DNA of 64,000 bases from positions 993,501-1,057,500 of the forward strand of contig NZ_CP021247.1 in NCBI RefSeq assembly GCF_017309955.1, in the 5' to 3' direction. The stretch comes from Novosphingobium sp. KA1 (lineage in GTDB: Bacteria > Pseudomonadota > Alphaproteobacteria > Sphingomonadales > Sphingomonadaceae). The position numbers and the translations under genes were made by a program. The notes below the pieces were generated by a model. The model made no database searches. It was not told the DNA's origin and was given only the letters and a program-made list of their open reading frames with translations. Of this stretch, positions 26,956 through 36,407 are shown piece after piece; within the stretch, counting starts at the first letter, position 1; each line of letters starts with the position of its first letter.

Positions 26956-28107
26956 ATGAGGATTCTGCGCAAGGCTTTTGTGACTTCGACCGCACTTTCT
27001 CTTGCCTGCGTAATTCCGGGTGCCGCTCTGGCTGCCGACGCTTCGCAGGCCCCTGCCGGCACGCTGTCGAACGGCAGCCCCGTCACCGCCGTGACGCTGA
27101 AGGCCGCCAACGGCGTTTCCGCCACGATCCTGAGCTTCGGCGCCACCTTGTGGAAGCTCGACGTGCCCGACCGCGACGGCAAGGTCGCCGACGTGCTGCT
27201 CGGCTATGACGACATCGCCAGCTACGAAAAGCGTCCGAACTACTGGGGCGCCACCATCGGCCGCTACGGCAACCGCATCGCGAACGGCCAGTTCAGCCTC
27301 GACGGCAAGACCTACCAGCTGCCCCAGAACGACCACGGCCAGTCGCTGCACGGCGGCGGCAAGGGCTGGGACGTGCAGAACTGGAAGGTCGAATCGGTCA
27401 AGTCCGGTCCCGTCGCCACCGCCGTCTTCACGCTGGTCAGCCCGGACGGCGATTCGGGCTATCCCGGCACGGTGAAGACCAAGGTCACCTACTCGCTCGA
27501 CGAGAAGGGCAACCTGCAGATCGTCTTCGAGGCGAGCACCGACAAGCCCACGGTCATCAACATGACCAACCACGCCATCTTCAACATGGCCGGTGAAGGC
27601 AGCCCGCGCGACGCCATCCAGGACCTGCTGACGATCCCGGCAAGCCACTATACCCCGGTGAACGACAAGCTGATCCCGACCGGCGAACTGCGCGACGTGA
27701 CCGGCACCGCGTTCGACTTCCGCAAGGCCACCGTCGTCGGCGAACGCATCCGCGACGGCAAGGACGAGCAGATCGTCATGGGCCGCGGCTACGACCACAA
27801 CTTCGCGCTCGACAAGGGCGTGACCAAGACGCCGGAACTGGCCGCGCGTCTCGAAGACCCCGTTTCGGGCCGCGTCCTCGAACTGCTGACGACCGAACCG
27901 GGCGTCCAGTTCTATGCCGGCAACTTCCTCGATGGCACTTTCATCGGCAAGAACGGCCACCTCTATCGCATGGGCGACGGTATCGCGCTGGAACCGCAGA
28001 AGTTCCCGGATTCGCCGAACCACGCGAACTTCCCGTCCACCCGCGTCGATCCCGGCAAGCCCTACAAGCATGTCATGATCTACCGCGTCTCCACCTCTTC
28101 GCGCTGA
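26956..28107 (+). CDS. galM: Periplasmic aldose 1-epimerase (mutarotase)
   Basis: Interconverts alpha and beta anomers of aldoses such as galactose and arabinose. The 383 residues start with a signal peptide ([26 protein letters not shown]), placing it in the periplasm, where it can prepare freed sugars for uptake. GalM features are the [15 protein letters not shown] strand, HGGGKGWD, the catalytic histidine in [19 protein letters not shown], the glutamate in [13 protein letters not shown] and [12 protein letters not shown]. The ATG at 26956 has GGGAG 8 nt upstream. The frame extends further 5' but overlaps the divergent promoter. First gene of a three-gene operon with the dehydratase and lactonase. 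Confidence 0.92.
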   Translation: MRILRKAFVTSTALSLACVIPGAALAADASQAPAGTLSNGSPVTAVTLKAANGVSATILSFGATLWKLDVPDRDGKVADVLLGYDDIASYEKRPNYWGATIGRYGNRIANGQFSLDGKTYQLPQNDHGQSLHGGGKGWDVQNWKVESVKSGPVATAVFTLVSPDGDSGYPGTVKTKVTYSLDEKGNLQIVFEASTDKPTVINMTNHAIFNMAGEGSPRDAIQDLLTIPASHYTPVNDKLIPTGELRDVTGTAFDFRKATVVGERIRDGKDEQIVMGRGYDHNFALDKGVTKTPELAARLEDPVSGRVLELLTTEPGVQFYAGNFLDGTFIGKNGHLYRMGDGIALEPQKFPDSPNHANFPSTRVDPGKPYKHVMIYRVSTSSR

Positions 28108-28127
28108 CAGAACGAAACGAACGCCCC

Positions 28128-29924
28128 ATGACCGAAAAGACTGCACCCAAGCTGCGTTCGCGCGCCTGGTTCGACAATCCCGACAACATCGACATGACCT
28201 CGCTCTATCTGGAGCGGTACCTGAACTTCGGCCTCAGCCTGGAAGAGCTGCGCTCGGGCAAGCCGATCATCGGTATCGCCCAGACCGGCAGCGACCTGTC
28301 GCCGTGCAACCGCCACCACCTGGTGCTGGCCGAGCGCATCCGCGAAGGCATCCGCGAGGCCGGCGGCATCGCCATCGAATTCCCGGTCCACCCGATCCAG
28401 GAAACCGGCAAGCGCCCGACCGCGGGTCTTGACCGCAACCTCGCCTACCTCGGCCTCGTCGAGGCGATCTACGGCTACCCGCTCGACGGCGTGGTGCTGA
28501 CCACCGGCTGCGACAAGACCACCCCGGCGCTGCTGATGGCGGCGGCCACCGTGAACATCCCGGCGATCGCCCTGTCGGTCGGCCCGATGCTCAACGGCTG
28601 GCACAAGGGCGAGCGTACCGGCTCGGGCACGATCGTGTGGAAGGGCCGCCAGATGCTGGCGGCGGGCGAGATCGACGACGAGGGCTTCATCAAGCTCGTC
28701 GCCTCCTCGGCCCCCTCGACCGGTTACTGCAACACCATGGGCACGGCGACGACGATGAACTCGCTCGCCGAAGCGCTCGGCATGATGCTGCCCGGTTCGG
28801 CCGCGATCCCCGCGCCCTACCGTGACCGCCAGGAATGCGCCTATTACACCGGCAAGCGCATCGTCGACATGGTGCACGAGGATCTCAAGCCCTCGGACAT
28901 CCTGACGCTGGAAGCGTTCCACAACGCCATCGCCGTCAACGCCGCCATCGGCGGTTCGACCAACGCCCCGATCCACCTTGCCGCCATCGCCCGCCACATC
29001 GGCGTGGACCTGCCGCTCAAGGACTGGGAAACCGTCGGCCACAAAATCCCGCTGCTGGTGAACCTGCAGCCCGCCGGTGAATACCTCGGCGAAGACTACT
29101 ACCGTGCCGGCGGCGTGCCCGCCGTGGTCGCCCAGCTCATCAAGCAGGGCCTGATCCACGAGGGCGCGATGACCGTCAATGGCAAGACCATGGGCGACAA
29201 CTGCCGCGACGCCACGATCGAGGACGAGCGGGTCATCAAGACCTTCGACACCCCGCTGGTCGAGGAAGCCGGATTCCTGGTGCTGTCGGGCAACCTGTTC
29301 GACGCCGCGATCATGAAGACCAGCGTGATCTCCAAGGAGTTCCGCGACCGCTACCTGTCGAACCCGGCGGACCCGGACGCCTTCGAAGGCCCGGCCGTGG
29401 TGTTCGACGGTCCCGAGGACTATCACCACCGCATCGACGATCCGGCCACCGGCATCACCCCCGACACCCTGCTGTTCATGCGCGGCGCCGGCCCGATCGG
29501 CTATCCGGGCGCGGCGGAAGTCGTCAACATGCGCCCGCCCGCCTACCTCATCACCGAAGGCGTCACCGCGCTGCCGTGCATCGGCGACGGCCGCCAGTCC
29601 GGCACCTCGGGCAGCCCCTCGATCCTCAACGCTTCGCCCGAAGCGGCGGCGATGGGCGGTCTGGCCCTGCTCGAAACCGGCGACCGCGTGCGCATGGACC
29701 TCAAGAAGGGCCGCGTGGACGTGCTCATTTCCGACGAGGAACTGACCGCCCGCCGCGAAGCTCTGGAAGCCAAGGGCGGCTATGCCTACCCGGCCTCGCA
29801 GACCCCCTGGCAGGAAATCCAGCGCTCGGTCGTGGGCCAGATGGACACCGGCGCGATCCTCGAAGGCGCCGAGAAGTACCAGCGCATCGCCCAGACCAAG
29901 GGCCTGCCCAGAGACAACCACTAA
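28128..29924 (+). CDS. IlvD/EDD-family sugar-acid dehydratase (L-arabonate / D-galactonate / D-xylonate type)
   Basis: Iron-sulfur and magnesium dehydratase converting an aldonate to its 2-keto-3-deoxy acid. The 598 residues are close to Caulobacter XylD in length and in the N-terminal [19 protein letters not shown]. The Fe-S cysteines are C60 (SPCNRHH), C128 (TGCDKTTPA) and C201 (GYCNTMGTA). [17 protein letters not shown] and [14 protein letters not shown] are family signatures. No xylose dehydrogenase lies nearby, so L-arabonate and probably D-galactonate are the expected substrates. It is 20 bp after galM and 203 bp before the lactonase gene. A 16-bp-period duplication spans its stop codon. 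Confidence 0.92.
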   Translation: MTEKTAPKLRSRAWFDNPDNIDMTSLYLERYLNFGLSLEELRSGKPIIGIAQTGSDLSPCNRHHLVLAERIREGIREAGGIAIEFPVHPIQETGKRPTAGLDRNLAYLGLVEAIYGYPLDGVVLTTGCDKTTPALLMAAATVNIPAIALSVGPMLNGWHKGERTGSGTIVWKGRQMLAAGEIDDEGFIKLVASSAPSTGYCNTMGTATTMNSLAEALGMMLPGSAAIPAPYRDRQECAYYTGKRIVDMVHEDLKPSDILTLEAFHNAIAVNAAIGGSTNAPIHLAAIARHIGVDLPLKDWETVGHKIPLLVNLQPAGEYLGEDYYRAGGVPAVVAQLIKQGLIHEGAMTVNGKTMGDNCRDATIEDERVIKTFDTPLVEEAGFLVLSGNLFDAAIMKTSVISKEFRDRYLSNPADPDAFEGPAVVFDGPEDYHHRIDDPATGITPDTLLFMRGAGPIGYPGAAEVVNMRPPAYLITEGVTALPCIGDGRQSGTSGSPSILNASPEAAAMGGLALLETGDRVRMDLKKGRVDVLISDEELTARREALEAKGGYAYPASQTPWQEIQRSVVGQMDTGAILEGAEKYQRIAQTKGLPRDNH

Positions 29925-29942
29925 GCGCGACAACCACTAAGC
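29913..29942. repeat. Short direct duplication across the dehydratase stop codon
   Basis: GACAACCACTAAGC occurs at 29913-29926 and again at 29929-29942, separated by GC. The first copy holds the stop TAA. The 16-nt period is not a multiple of three, so the second copy is not in frame. It looks like a small slippage event. Confidence 0.7.
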
Positions 29943-29950
29943 CGTGCTTT

Positions 29951-29976
29951 CGGGCTGAAGCGTTTGTTTCAGCCCG
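29951..29976 (+). repeat. Stem-loop downstream of the dehydratase gene
   Basis: CGGGCTGAA (29951-29959) pairs with TTCAGCCCG (29968-29976) around an 8-nt loop. No T tract follows, so termination is uncertain. Confidence 0.55.
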
Positions 29977-30013
29977 GACACTGCACCGAATTGCCCGGGT
30001 TTCCGGGCGGGTC

Positions 30014-30084
30014 CCGGCCCACTCTCCCACTGGTCCTGCCACCGAGTCTGCAAAAGGCAGGGGGCTGGTGGAAGAGTGGGCCGG
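30014..30084 (+). repeat. Long imperfect inverted repeat between dehydratase and lactonase genes
   Basis: CCGGCCCACTCTCCCAC (30014-30030) pairs with the complement at 30068-30084 at 16 of 17 positions. The interior can pair further (CTGCC with GGCAG). The fold would occupy most of the leader before the lactonase gene, whose ATG is 43 bp further on. Function unknown. Confidence 0.6.
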
Positions 30085-30127
30085 AACCGTATCCAGATCC
30101 GCAAACCGACGATGAGGGAGACTTGGG

Positions 30128-30994
30128 ATGACACTCTGGCGCAAGATCGATCGTGACGTGCGCGACACGCTGGGCGAAGGCGCGCTGTGGTGCGCGCGGG
30201 ACAACGCCTTCTACTGGGTGGACATCCTTGCCCCCGCGCTCAACCGCCTGAGCCTGTCCGATGGCTCCGTCACCCGCTGGGACATGCCCGCCCGCCTCGG
30301 CTGGGTTGCCGAGCATGCGCAAGGCGGCCTCGTCGGCGGTTTCCAGGACGGCGTTTCCCGCATCACGCTTGATCCGCTGACGATTTCCGAGCGCAACGAT
30401 CCCGAACCCCACCTGCCCGGCAACCGCATGAACGACGGCAAGGCCGACCGCCACGGCGCGATCTGGTGCGGCACCCTGGAAATGGCCGAGGAGAACGCCA
30501 TCGGCACGCTCTATCGGCTGTCGCCGTCCGGCGAATGGCAGGTCGTCGATTCGGGCTATGTCGTGCCCAACGGCCCGGCCTTCTCGCCCTGCGGCCAGTG
30601 GCTCTACCATACCGATTCGGCGCTGCGGACGATCTACCGCTTCAAGCTGGACGCCAACGGCGCGCCGGACAGCGCGCATGACCGCGAGGTCTTCATCCGC
30701 TTCACCGAGGAAGACGGCTACCCGGACGGCATGACCACCGATGCCGAAGGGTTCCTCTGGGTCGCCCACTGGGACGGCGGCCGGATCACCCGCTTCGCCC
30801 CCGACGGCACCCGCGTCCGGTCGATCGAGCTGCCCGCCCGGCGGATCACCAACATCGCCTTCGCGGGTGAAAACCTCGAACGCATGTTCGTGACCTCGGC
30901 CGCCAAGGACCTACCGGAATCGGAGTTCGACGGCGCCTTGTTCGAAGTGGATGCGGGCGTGACCGGCAACCCCGCCGGCATCTACCACGGCTGA
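30128..30994 (+). CDS. SMP-30/gluconolactonase-family lactonase (L-arabinolactonase)
   Basis: Hydrolyses the sugar lactone made by the aldose dehydrogenase to the aldonate. The 288 residues form a six-bladed propeller with the usual metal ligands in context: E17 in TLGEGALW, the asparagine region of NRMNDGKADRHGAIWCGTL, asparagine in YVVPNGPAFSP, and aspartate in GYPDGMTTDAEGFLWVAHWDGG. No signal peptide, so it is cytoplasmic. GAGGGAG precedes the ATG. It completes the oxidative pathway spread over the two operons. Confidence 0.9.
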   Translation: MTLWRKIDRDVRDTLGEGALWCARDNAFYWVDILAPALNRLSLSDGSVTRWDMPARLGWVAEHAQGGLVGGFQDGVSRITLDPLTISERNDPEPHLPGNRMNDGKADRHGAIWCGTLEMAEENAIGTLYRLSPSGEWQVVDSGYVVPNGPAFSPCGQWLYHTDSALRTIYRFKLDANGAPDSAHDREVFIRFTEEDGYPDGMTTDAEGFLWVAHWDGGRITRFAPDGTRVRSIELPARRITNIAFAGENLERMFVTSAAKDLPESEFDGALFEVDAGVTGNPAGIYHG

Positions 30995-31000
30995 CGTTCA

Positions 31001-31034
31001 GGGCAGGGGCGGGAAAGATCGCCCGCCCCTGCCC
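31001..31034. terminator. Hairpin between convergent lactonase and fliA genes
   Basis: GGGCAGGGGCGGG (31001-31013) pairs with CCCGCCCCTGCCC (31022-31034) around an 8-nt loop. There is no good T tract, but it is the only candidate terminator between the convergent operons and marks the border of the arabinan and flagellar regions. Confidence 0.6.
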
Positions 31035-31065
31035 CCTTCCCCCTGCTCCCCCTACCGGCGCCCCG

Positions 31066-31818
31066 TCACAGGATATCCGCCACCCCTTCCAGGCTCTCGC
31101 GCAACTTGCCGAGTGCCTGCGCCTTCAACTGGTGCACGCGCGGGATCGAGACCTGCAGGACCCCGGCGATCTCGGCGAGGTTGAGCTCCTCGACAAAATA
31201 GAGCTGCACGATCAGCCGCAGCCGTTCCGGCAGATCGGAAATCGCCGCCACCACCGCCCGCCGCTGCTCCTCGCTGGCAAGCAGTTCGAGACTGTCCGGA
31301 CCGGCATCGGCAAAGGCCATGCTCTGGTCCGAATAGGTCTCCTCGATCGAATCGAAGCGCAGCGGATGGCTGGAATCGCGCAAGGCGGCGAGGTCCGCCT
31401 CGTCGATGCCCATGGCCGCGGCCAGTTCGTGCGGCAGCGCCTCCCGGCCAAGGTCGCCGCGCAGTTCCTGCTCCTTGAGCGCCAGTTGCCGCCGCCGCTC
31501 GCTGGCCCCGCGCGACATCGGCACGGTGCGGCGAATGAGGTCCACCATCGCCCCGCGCACCCGCATCTTGGCATAAGCGGCAAAGCCGTCCTCGCCCGGC
31601 CCCTGGTGTTTCTGCGCGCACTCGGTCAGCGCCACCAGCCCGGCCTGGATGAGATCCTCCACCTCGATTCCGGGCCGCCCGGAACCATGGACATGCCAGG
31701 CCAGGCGCCGCACCATCGGCAGGAAACGCCGCACCCGGTCGGCGATGTCGCCCTGATAGGCGCCCGCCACGCGGCTGGCGTAGGCTCCGGCGACGAAGGC
31801 CCTCTGGTCCTGTATCAT
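31066..31818 (-). CDS. fliA: Flagellar RNA polymerase sigma factor FliA (sigma-28)
   Basis: Directs RNA polymerase to late flagellar promoters and is held by FlgM. The 250 residues show region 2 (RRLAWHVHGSG, EVEDLIQAGLVALTECAQKH, FAAYAKMRVRGAMVDLIRRTVPMSR), region 3 (ALPHELAAAMGI) and region 4 (LPERLRLIVQLYFVEELNLAEIAGVLQVSIPRVHQLKAQAL). All are as in FliA. Start overlaps the flhA stop by 4 nt. It is last in an operon that also encodes its anti-sigma factor FlgM. Confidence 0.93.
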   Translation of the reverse strand: MIQDQRAFVAGAYASRVAGAYQGDIADRVRRFLPMVRRLAWHVHGSGRPGIEVEDLIQAGLVALTECAQKHQGPGEDGFAAYAKMRVRGAMVDLIRRTVPMSRGASERRRQLALKEQELRGDLGREALPHELAAAMGIDEADLAALRDSSHPLRFDSIEETYSDQSMAFADAGPDSLELLASEEQRRAVVAAISDLPERLRLIVQLYFVEELNLAEIAGVLQVSIPRVHQLKAQALGKLRESLEGVADIL

Positions 31819-33992
31819 GCGGCCATGCTTTCAGCTGGATCGTTGTCGGAATCGGGCTGGGGAAGACCGGGCACCGGCTGCTCGGCCAGCGGCGCGCCGA
31901 CCACGTCGACCACCTCGATCGGCTGGGTCGGCGGCAATTCGGAGATCGAGAGCACCAGGCAATGGGGCGCCCGCAGCCGCAGCAGTGCCGCCAGTGCCCG
32001 CCGCGCCCGCGGCTGGACCACCAGCGTCAGCGGCACCGCGCCGGGCCCGCGCTCGGCCCCCAGCGCGGCAATGCGCTCGCCGATCATGCGCGCCAGATCG
32101 GGCTCGATCACCGGCTGGCCGCTGGCCGGATCGACCATGCCCTGCACGATGGCCGTCTCCAGGGCGACATCGAGCGTGACGACCGGCAGCCGCTCGTGCG
32201 GCGGGCAGATGCGCCCGACGATCAGCGCGCCGAGATCGGCCCGCAGCAGGTCCACCAGCCGTTCGTGGTCGAGCGTCTGCTGCACCGCGCGGCCGATACT
32301 GGCAAAGATCGACAGCGGATGGGCAATCGGGATGCCGTCCTCCAGCAGGGCCCGCAGCAGGCGGGTGAGCGCCGCCAGCGACAGCGGCTGGGGATGCACC
32401 GTCTCGACCAGCCCGGCCGAATGGATCTTCAGCGCATCGACCAGCGCCTTGACCTGGTCCGGCCCGAGCAGGTCCTGCGCGCGTTCGGTCAGGAGCTGGT
32501 TGAGGTGGGTGGCGATCACCGTACCGGCATCGACGGTAAGGAACCCCTCGGCGATGGCGTGATCGCGCGCGGCGGGATCGATCCACAGCGCCGGGCAGCC
32601 GAAGCTGGGATCGTGGGTCGCCTCGCCGCGCAGGGTGTGGCCGGGGCGCGCCTCGCCCGCGTCGATGGCGAGGATGCGATCGGCCCGCACGCTTGCCCCG
32701 CCGAGGTTCACGCCCCCCAGGAGCACCCGGTACTCGTGCGGCGGCATGTCGAGCGCGTCGCGCACGCGAAACTGCGGGACGATGAAACCGAACGTCTGGC
32801 TGAGCTGCTTGCGCACCCCGGTCACCCGGCTGACCAGCGGCGAGCCGCGCCGTTCGTCGACCAGCTGGACCAGCCCATAACCCAGCTCGATGGTCACCAG
32901 CGTGTGGTCGGAGACGTCCTCGAGGTCGATCCGCGCGGGGTCCACCTCGGGCGGCGCCTCCACCACCGGCATGGCGGCAAGCGCCTGGCGCTTGCGCATG
33001 GTGCGCCAGATCCACAGGGCCAGTCCGGCGGCGGGCAGGAACACCGACTGCGGCATCGCCGGGATCAGGCCGATGGCCGCCAGCACCACCCCCACCGGCA
33101 GCCAGGTGGACGGCGCCGCGAACTGGCCGCCGATCTGCGCGGCAAGGTCGCGTCCCTCGCCCTGGCGGTCGTCGGCGACGCGGGTGACGATCACCGCGGC
33201 GGCAATCGAGAGCAGCAGTGCGGGCACTTGCGCCACCAGCGCATCGCCGATCGCCAGCGTGATGTAGGTCTGCGCCGCGGCGCCCGCCGACAGCCCGTGG
33301 CTGATCATGCCAAGGCAGAAACCGGCGACGATGTTGACCCCCAGGATCAGCAGCGCGGCGATCGCGTCGCCCTTCACGAACTTGGAAGAGCCGTCCATCG
33401 ACCCGTAGAAGTCCGCCTCGGTCGCCACCTCGCGGCGGCGCGCCTTGGCCTCGTCGGCGGTCAGGAGACCGGCGGCGAGGTCGGCGTCGATCGCCATCTG
33501 CTTGCCCGGCAAGGCATCCAGCGTGAAGCGCGCGGAGACTTCCGAAACGCGCCCGGCGCCCTTGGTCACCACCACCAGGTTGATGATGATGAGGATCAGG
33601 AAGACAAAGATGCCGACCGCGAAATTGCCGCCGATCAGGAACCGGCCGAAGCTCTCGATCACCTTGCCGGCGGCTTCCTCGCCCTCGTGGCCGTGCACCA
33701 GCACGACGCGGGTGGAGGCGACGTTGAGCGCCAGGCGCAGCAGCGTGGCGAACAGCAGGACCGAGGGGAACGAGGAGAAGTCGAGCGGCTTGCGGGCATT
33801 CATCGCCGCCATCAGCACCGCCAGCGACAGCGCGATGTTGAGCACGAACGAGACGTCGAGGACAAACGCCGGGACCGGCACGATCATCAGCACGATCAGC
33901 GTGAGGATCCCGGCGGGCAGCGCCGCCGCCGCCGGATTGCCGAGGCGGGCGAAAAGGGGGGCCAGGAGAGGGGGCAGGAGAGGGGCCGTCAC
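31815..33992 (-). CDS. flhA: Flagellar export gate protein FlhA
   Basis: Largest membrane part of the flagellar type III export apparatus; couples proton flow to export and docks substrates. The 725 residues have about eight helices in the first 330 residues or so. The FHIPEP-like signature covers STRVVLVHGHEGEEAAGKVIESFG, INLVVVTKGAGRVSEVSARFTLDALPGKQMAIDADL and DGSSKFVKGDAIA. A cytoplasmic domain follows (LELGYGLVQ-type strand, VRKQLSQTFGFIVPQFRVRD, EGFLTVDAGTVIATHL). The start is a GTG overlapping the preceding stop (GTGA); there is no ATG near it. Stop overlaps fliA. Confidence 0.96.
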   Translation of the reverse strand: MTAPLLPPLLAPLFARLGNPAAAALPAGILTLIVLMIVPVPAFVLDVSFVLNIALSLAVLMAAMNARKPLDFSSFPSVLLFATLLRLALNVASTRVVLVHGHEGEEAAGKVIESFGRFLIGGNFAVGIFVFLILIIINLVVVTKGAGRVSEVSARFTLDALPGKQMAIDADLAAGLLTADEAKARRREVATEADFYGSMDGSSKFVKGDAIAALLILGVNIVAGFCLGMISHGLSAGAAAQTYITLAIGDALVAQVPALLLSIAAAVIVTRVADDRQGEGRDLAAQIGGQFAAPSTWLPVGVVLAAIGLIPAMPQSVFLPAAGLALWIWRTMRKRQALAAMPVVEAPPEVDPARIDLEDVSDHTLVTIELGYGLVQLVDERRGSPLVSRVTGVRKQLSQTFGFIVPQFRVRDALDMPPHEYRVLLGGVNLGGASVRADRILAIDAGEARPGHTLRGEATHDPSFGCPALWIDPAARDHAIAEGFLTVDAGTVIATHLNQLLTERAQDLLGPDQVKALVDALKIHSAGLVETVHPQPLSLAALTRLLRALLEDGIPIAHPLSIFASIGRAVQQTLDHERLVDLLRADLGALIVGRICPPHERLPVVTLDVALETAIVQGMVDPASGQPVIEPDLARMIGERIAALGAERGPGAVPLTLVVQPRARRALAALLRLRAPHCLVLSISELPPTQPIEVVDVVGAPLAEQPVPGLPQPDSDNDPAESMAA

Positions 33993-34957
33993 AGGCCCAG
34001 CCCCGCAAGCCGGGCATAGGCGGCGCGGACATTGGCCGGTGCCGCAACCCCGGCGGCGCTGAACATGCTCTGCAGCGTATCCGCCATCGACGCGCCGCTC
34101 CCGCCCGCCGCCGGCACCGGCTGCGCGGCGCGGGCACGAAAGGCGCGGGCGACCGGCCCGCCCGCCGTGGCGACGCCTGCCGTGGCGACGCCCCCCACGG
34201 CAAGGCCAGACGATTCGGCGGCGACCGCCTCGTAGCCGATGCGCGGCGACGCCGACGCGGCCAGGGCATCGGGCGAGGGAACGCCCTCTCCCAGCCCCAG
34301 CCCCTCCCCCTGCCGCATCGCGCCGTTCACCTTGCCGCGCATCAGCGCCATGACCCCTTCGAGGCTGCGCGCCCCGCCATCGGCGTAGAAGATCGCCGGA
34401 TTGGCGGCGGCGGCGCGCGGCAGCACCGAAGCGGCGCTGCGGGCGGGGTCGCGCGCCAGCGCCGAGAGGAACTGGCCGGCACCGCCGATGCCGAGGAAAT
34501 GGGCGAGGTAGAGTTCGGTCGAATCCGGCTCGCGGCCAAGCTGGGCGGTCAGCCCGGCCTTGTTGTCGCTGGCGAGTTCGGCGGCCATCAGCGCCGAGGC
34601 ATCGGCATCGTAGCGCAGCCCCAGGACTTGCGCGCGCATTGCCGGATCGCCGCCGGCAATGGCCTGCTGCACCCAGGCCATGCCGTGGTCGCCGCCGTGC
34701 CGCCCGAGGGTCTGGAGCCAGGTGCCGTCGGTGAACTGGAACAGGCCGGTCGCACTCGACGTGGCGGCACGGGCGGAAGGGTCGAGGCTGGATTCGAGCC
34801 TGGCCTGCGCCAGGAGGTAGCGGAAATCGACGCCGGTGGCCTGCGCCGCCCGGGCGATCGCCGCCTGGACCGCGCTTCCCTTCGCCGGATTTCCGGCCGT
34901 GACGGTGGTGCCGACACCCCCTGTGCCATTCGCGCCGGTAACTTGTCCTGAGCTCAA
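33989..34957 (-). CDS. Flagellar-operon lytic transglycosylase-like protein
   Basis: A 322-residue protein with a transglycosylase SLT-like N-terminal domain: LLAQARLESSLDPSARAATSSATGLFQFTDGTWLQTLGRHG carries the catalytic glutamate (RLES) and the GLFQF motif. A Gly/Ala-rich C-terminal region follows (repeated GVATAG, GEGLGLGEG). The start is TTG at 34957, with GGAGCGAGG in front; no ATG or GTG fits. The N-terminus lacks an obvious signal peptide. FlgJ in this cluster has only its rod-binding domain, so this enzyme may open the peptidoglycan for the rod. The gene lies between flgN and flhA. Confidence 0.82.
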   Translation of the reverse strand: MSSGQVTGANGTGGVGTTVTAGNPAKGSAVQAAIARAAQATGVDFRYLLAQARLESSLDPSARAATSSATGLFQFTDGTWLQTLGRHGGDHGMAWVQQAIAGGDPAMRAQVLGLRYDADASALMAAELASDNKAGLTAQLGREPDSTELYLAHFLGIGGAGQFLSALARDPARSAASVLPRAAAANPAIFYADGGARSLEGVMALMRGKVNGAMRQGEGLGLGEGVPSPDALAASASPRIGYEAVAAESSGLAVGGVATAGVATAGGPVARAFRARAAQPVPAAGGSGASMADTLQSMFSAAGVAAPANVRAAYARLAGLGL

Positions 34958-35087
34958 CGCCTCGCTCCCGATCCGGATCGTTCCGGGAGCGTTTCAGCAA
35001 GAGCCGTGCCAGACGGGGCAGCGGAGGCGGTCTCATCCCGCGGGAGGCTGGCCCATCCGGCCGAGGCTGGCGCGCGCCGCCCCGCGC

Positions 35088-35459
35088 TCAACCGCGCCCG
35101 GTAACGATGGCCGCACCGGTCAGCGTATAGCTCGCCCCGGCCCGGTAGAGCCGCGATGTGCCGGTCAGCACGTCCAGGCGCTTGGCGACATTGGCCGCGA
35201 TAATGTTGCGCACCTGCCGGTTGACCTCGTTGAGCCGCCGCGCGGTTTCGAGCATGCCCCGGCATTCCTCGTCGAGCTCGATGATCCCGGCGCTGTCCAG
35301 GGTTCCGCAGAGCCGGTCCTTCGCCTGGGTCACGCCCACGATGGCATCGAGGTCGAGACCGGCAAGCGCCTGCCGCTCGCATTCCAGAACGGCAAGCATT
35401 TGCCGCAGGGCTTCGTGCAGTTCCGGCGGCGGGGCCAGGCTGATGTCGGACTGGGTCAT
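35088..35459 (-). CDS. flgN: FlgN-like chaperone of hook-associated proteins
   Basis: A 123-residue helical protein matching FlgN in length, helix pattern (LHEALRQMLAVLECERQALAGLD, CRGMLETARRLNEVNRQVRNIIAAN) and position directly after flgM. FlgN binds FlgK and FlgL before export. The ATG at 35459 overlaps the flgM stop by 4 nt. Sequence conservation is low, as usual in this family, so the name rests partly on context. Confidence 0.8.
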   Translation of the reverse strand: MTQSDISLAPPPELHEALRQMLAVLECERQALAGLDLDAIVGVTQAKDRLCGTLDSAGIIELDEECRGMLETARRLNEVNRQVRNIIAANVAKRLDVLTGTSRLYRAGASYTLTGAAIVTGRG

Positions 35460-35779
35460 CCCTCGTGGCTCCACAGCAGCACCTGGGCTGCGATCATGGC
35501 ATCGGCGATCTGGGTCGGGATGACCGGGTAGGTCCCCGCCTGGACGGCCTTGCGGATCAGTTCGACCCGGTCGGTGTCGACCGGGATCTGGCCCGGATCG
35601 AGCGCCGCGCTGGCTTCAACCGCGGTGCTGGCCGCGGGCGCGGTCGCCCGCGCGGCGCTGGCTTCCGAACTGACGGTGACGCCGTTTGCGCCGGACGATG
35701 ATTCACCGGCCGCCGTGCGGGCAAGCCGTGCACTGGCGGCGCCGACCGCGCCCGCAGGTCCCACTTCGATAGGTGGCAT
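35456..35779 (-). CDS. flgM: Anti-sigma-28 factor FlgM
   Basis: Binds and inhibits FliA until it is exported through the finished hook. The 107 residues have a low-complexity, probably disordered N-terminal half. The conserved C-terminal region DTDRVELIRKAVQAGTYPVIPTQIADAMI is the FliA-binding part. Position between flgA and flgN is standard. Sigma factor and anti-sigma factor lie in one operon here. The 115 bp upstream of flgM could hold a promoter, but none is convincing. Confidence 0.9.
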   Translation of the reverse strand: MPPIEVGPAGAVGAASARLARTAAGESSSGANGVTVSSEASAARATAPAASTAVEASAALDPGQIPVDTDRVELIRKAVQAGTYPVIPTQIADAMIAAQVLLWSHEG

Positions 35780-35894
35780 GGTGCCGCTCCTTCACAAATT
35801 CCACAGCGAAGAACGGTGCGGCGCACAAAGTTTTAAGTCCCCCGCCCGCAGCGGCTCCGGGTATCTGCGCAGAGCCGGCGCAACGGACATGATT

Positions 35895-36407
35895 TCAGGG
35901 AATTGGCAGCGAGACCGTGCCGGGCGAGGTGACTTGCGCCCGCAGTTCCTGGCCGCGCCCCGCCGCACTCGCCGCCGCCAGCGGCCGCACGCGGATCCAG
36001 TCGCCCGGCCCGCCCGCTTCCAGCGCCATGCCGGGCTGGGTCACGGTAAACCCCTCCCCGGCCACCGCGATGGCCACCGCATCGCCGCGCCGGATCACCG
36101 GCGCGATCGGGACATCGGCAGCAGCCGCCGCCGGACGGCGCACCGGCACGAATAGCCGCCAGCCTCCGACATCGCCGCATTGCACGACCACGCTGTCCTG
36201 CCCGCCATCGCGCGCGCTTCCCCGCCAGGACAGCGCCATGCCGCTATGGCAGGGTGCCAGCCGCAAGCGGCGGTCGACCGGCCCGAGAGCACCGCCGATC
36301 TCGCCGATCGGCATGCCGGTAAAGGCCGCGACCTGACGGTCGATCGCATCGAGATCGGCAAAACCGCCCGAGGCGGCAGCGGCAAGGGCAAGCATGGCAA
36401 GGGTCAT
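35895..36407 (-). CDS. flgA: Flagellar P-ring assembly chaperone FlgA
   Basis: Periplasmic chaperone for polymerisation of the FlgI P-ring. The 170 residues start with a short hydrophobic signal sequence (MTLAMLALAAAASGGFA). The SAF-like domain has RLAPCHSG, WRLFVPVRR, PVIRRGDAVAIAVAGEGFTVTQPGMALEAG, and ends in IRVRPLAAASAAGRGQELRAQVTSPGTVSLP. Start overlaps the upstream motB-like stop by 4 nt. FlgI is encoded in the divergent operon. Confidence 0.9.
   Translation of the reverse strand: MTLAMLALAAAASGGFADLDAIDRQVAAFTGMPIGEIGGALGPVDRRLRLAPCHSGMALSWRGSARDGGQDSVVVQCGDVGGWRLFVPVRRPAAAAADVPIAPVIRRGDAVAIAVAGEGFTVTQPGMALEAGGPGDWIRVRPLAAASAAGRGQELRAQVTSPGTVSLPIP

Noticed and set aside
28128..29924. 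Dedicated D-xylonate dehydratase of a xylose pathway
   Set aside because: The protein resembles XylD, but no xylose dehydrogenase, xylonolactonase pair or xylan hydrolase is present; the neighbouring genes point to arabinose and galactose.
28080..29933. 617-codon minus-strand frame opposite the IlvD/EDD dehydratase
   Set aside because: Shadow of a gene with intact Fe-S cysteines and family signatures; product is low-complexity.
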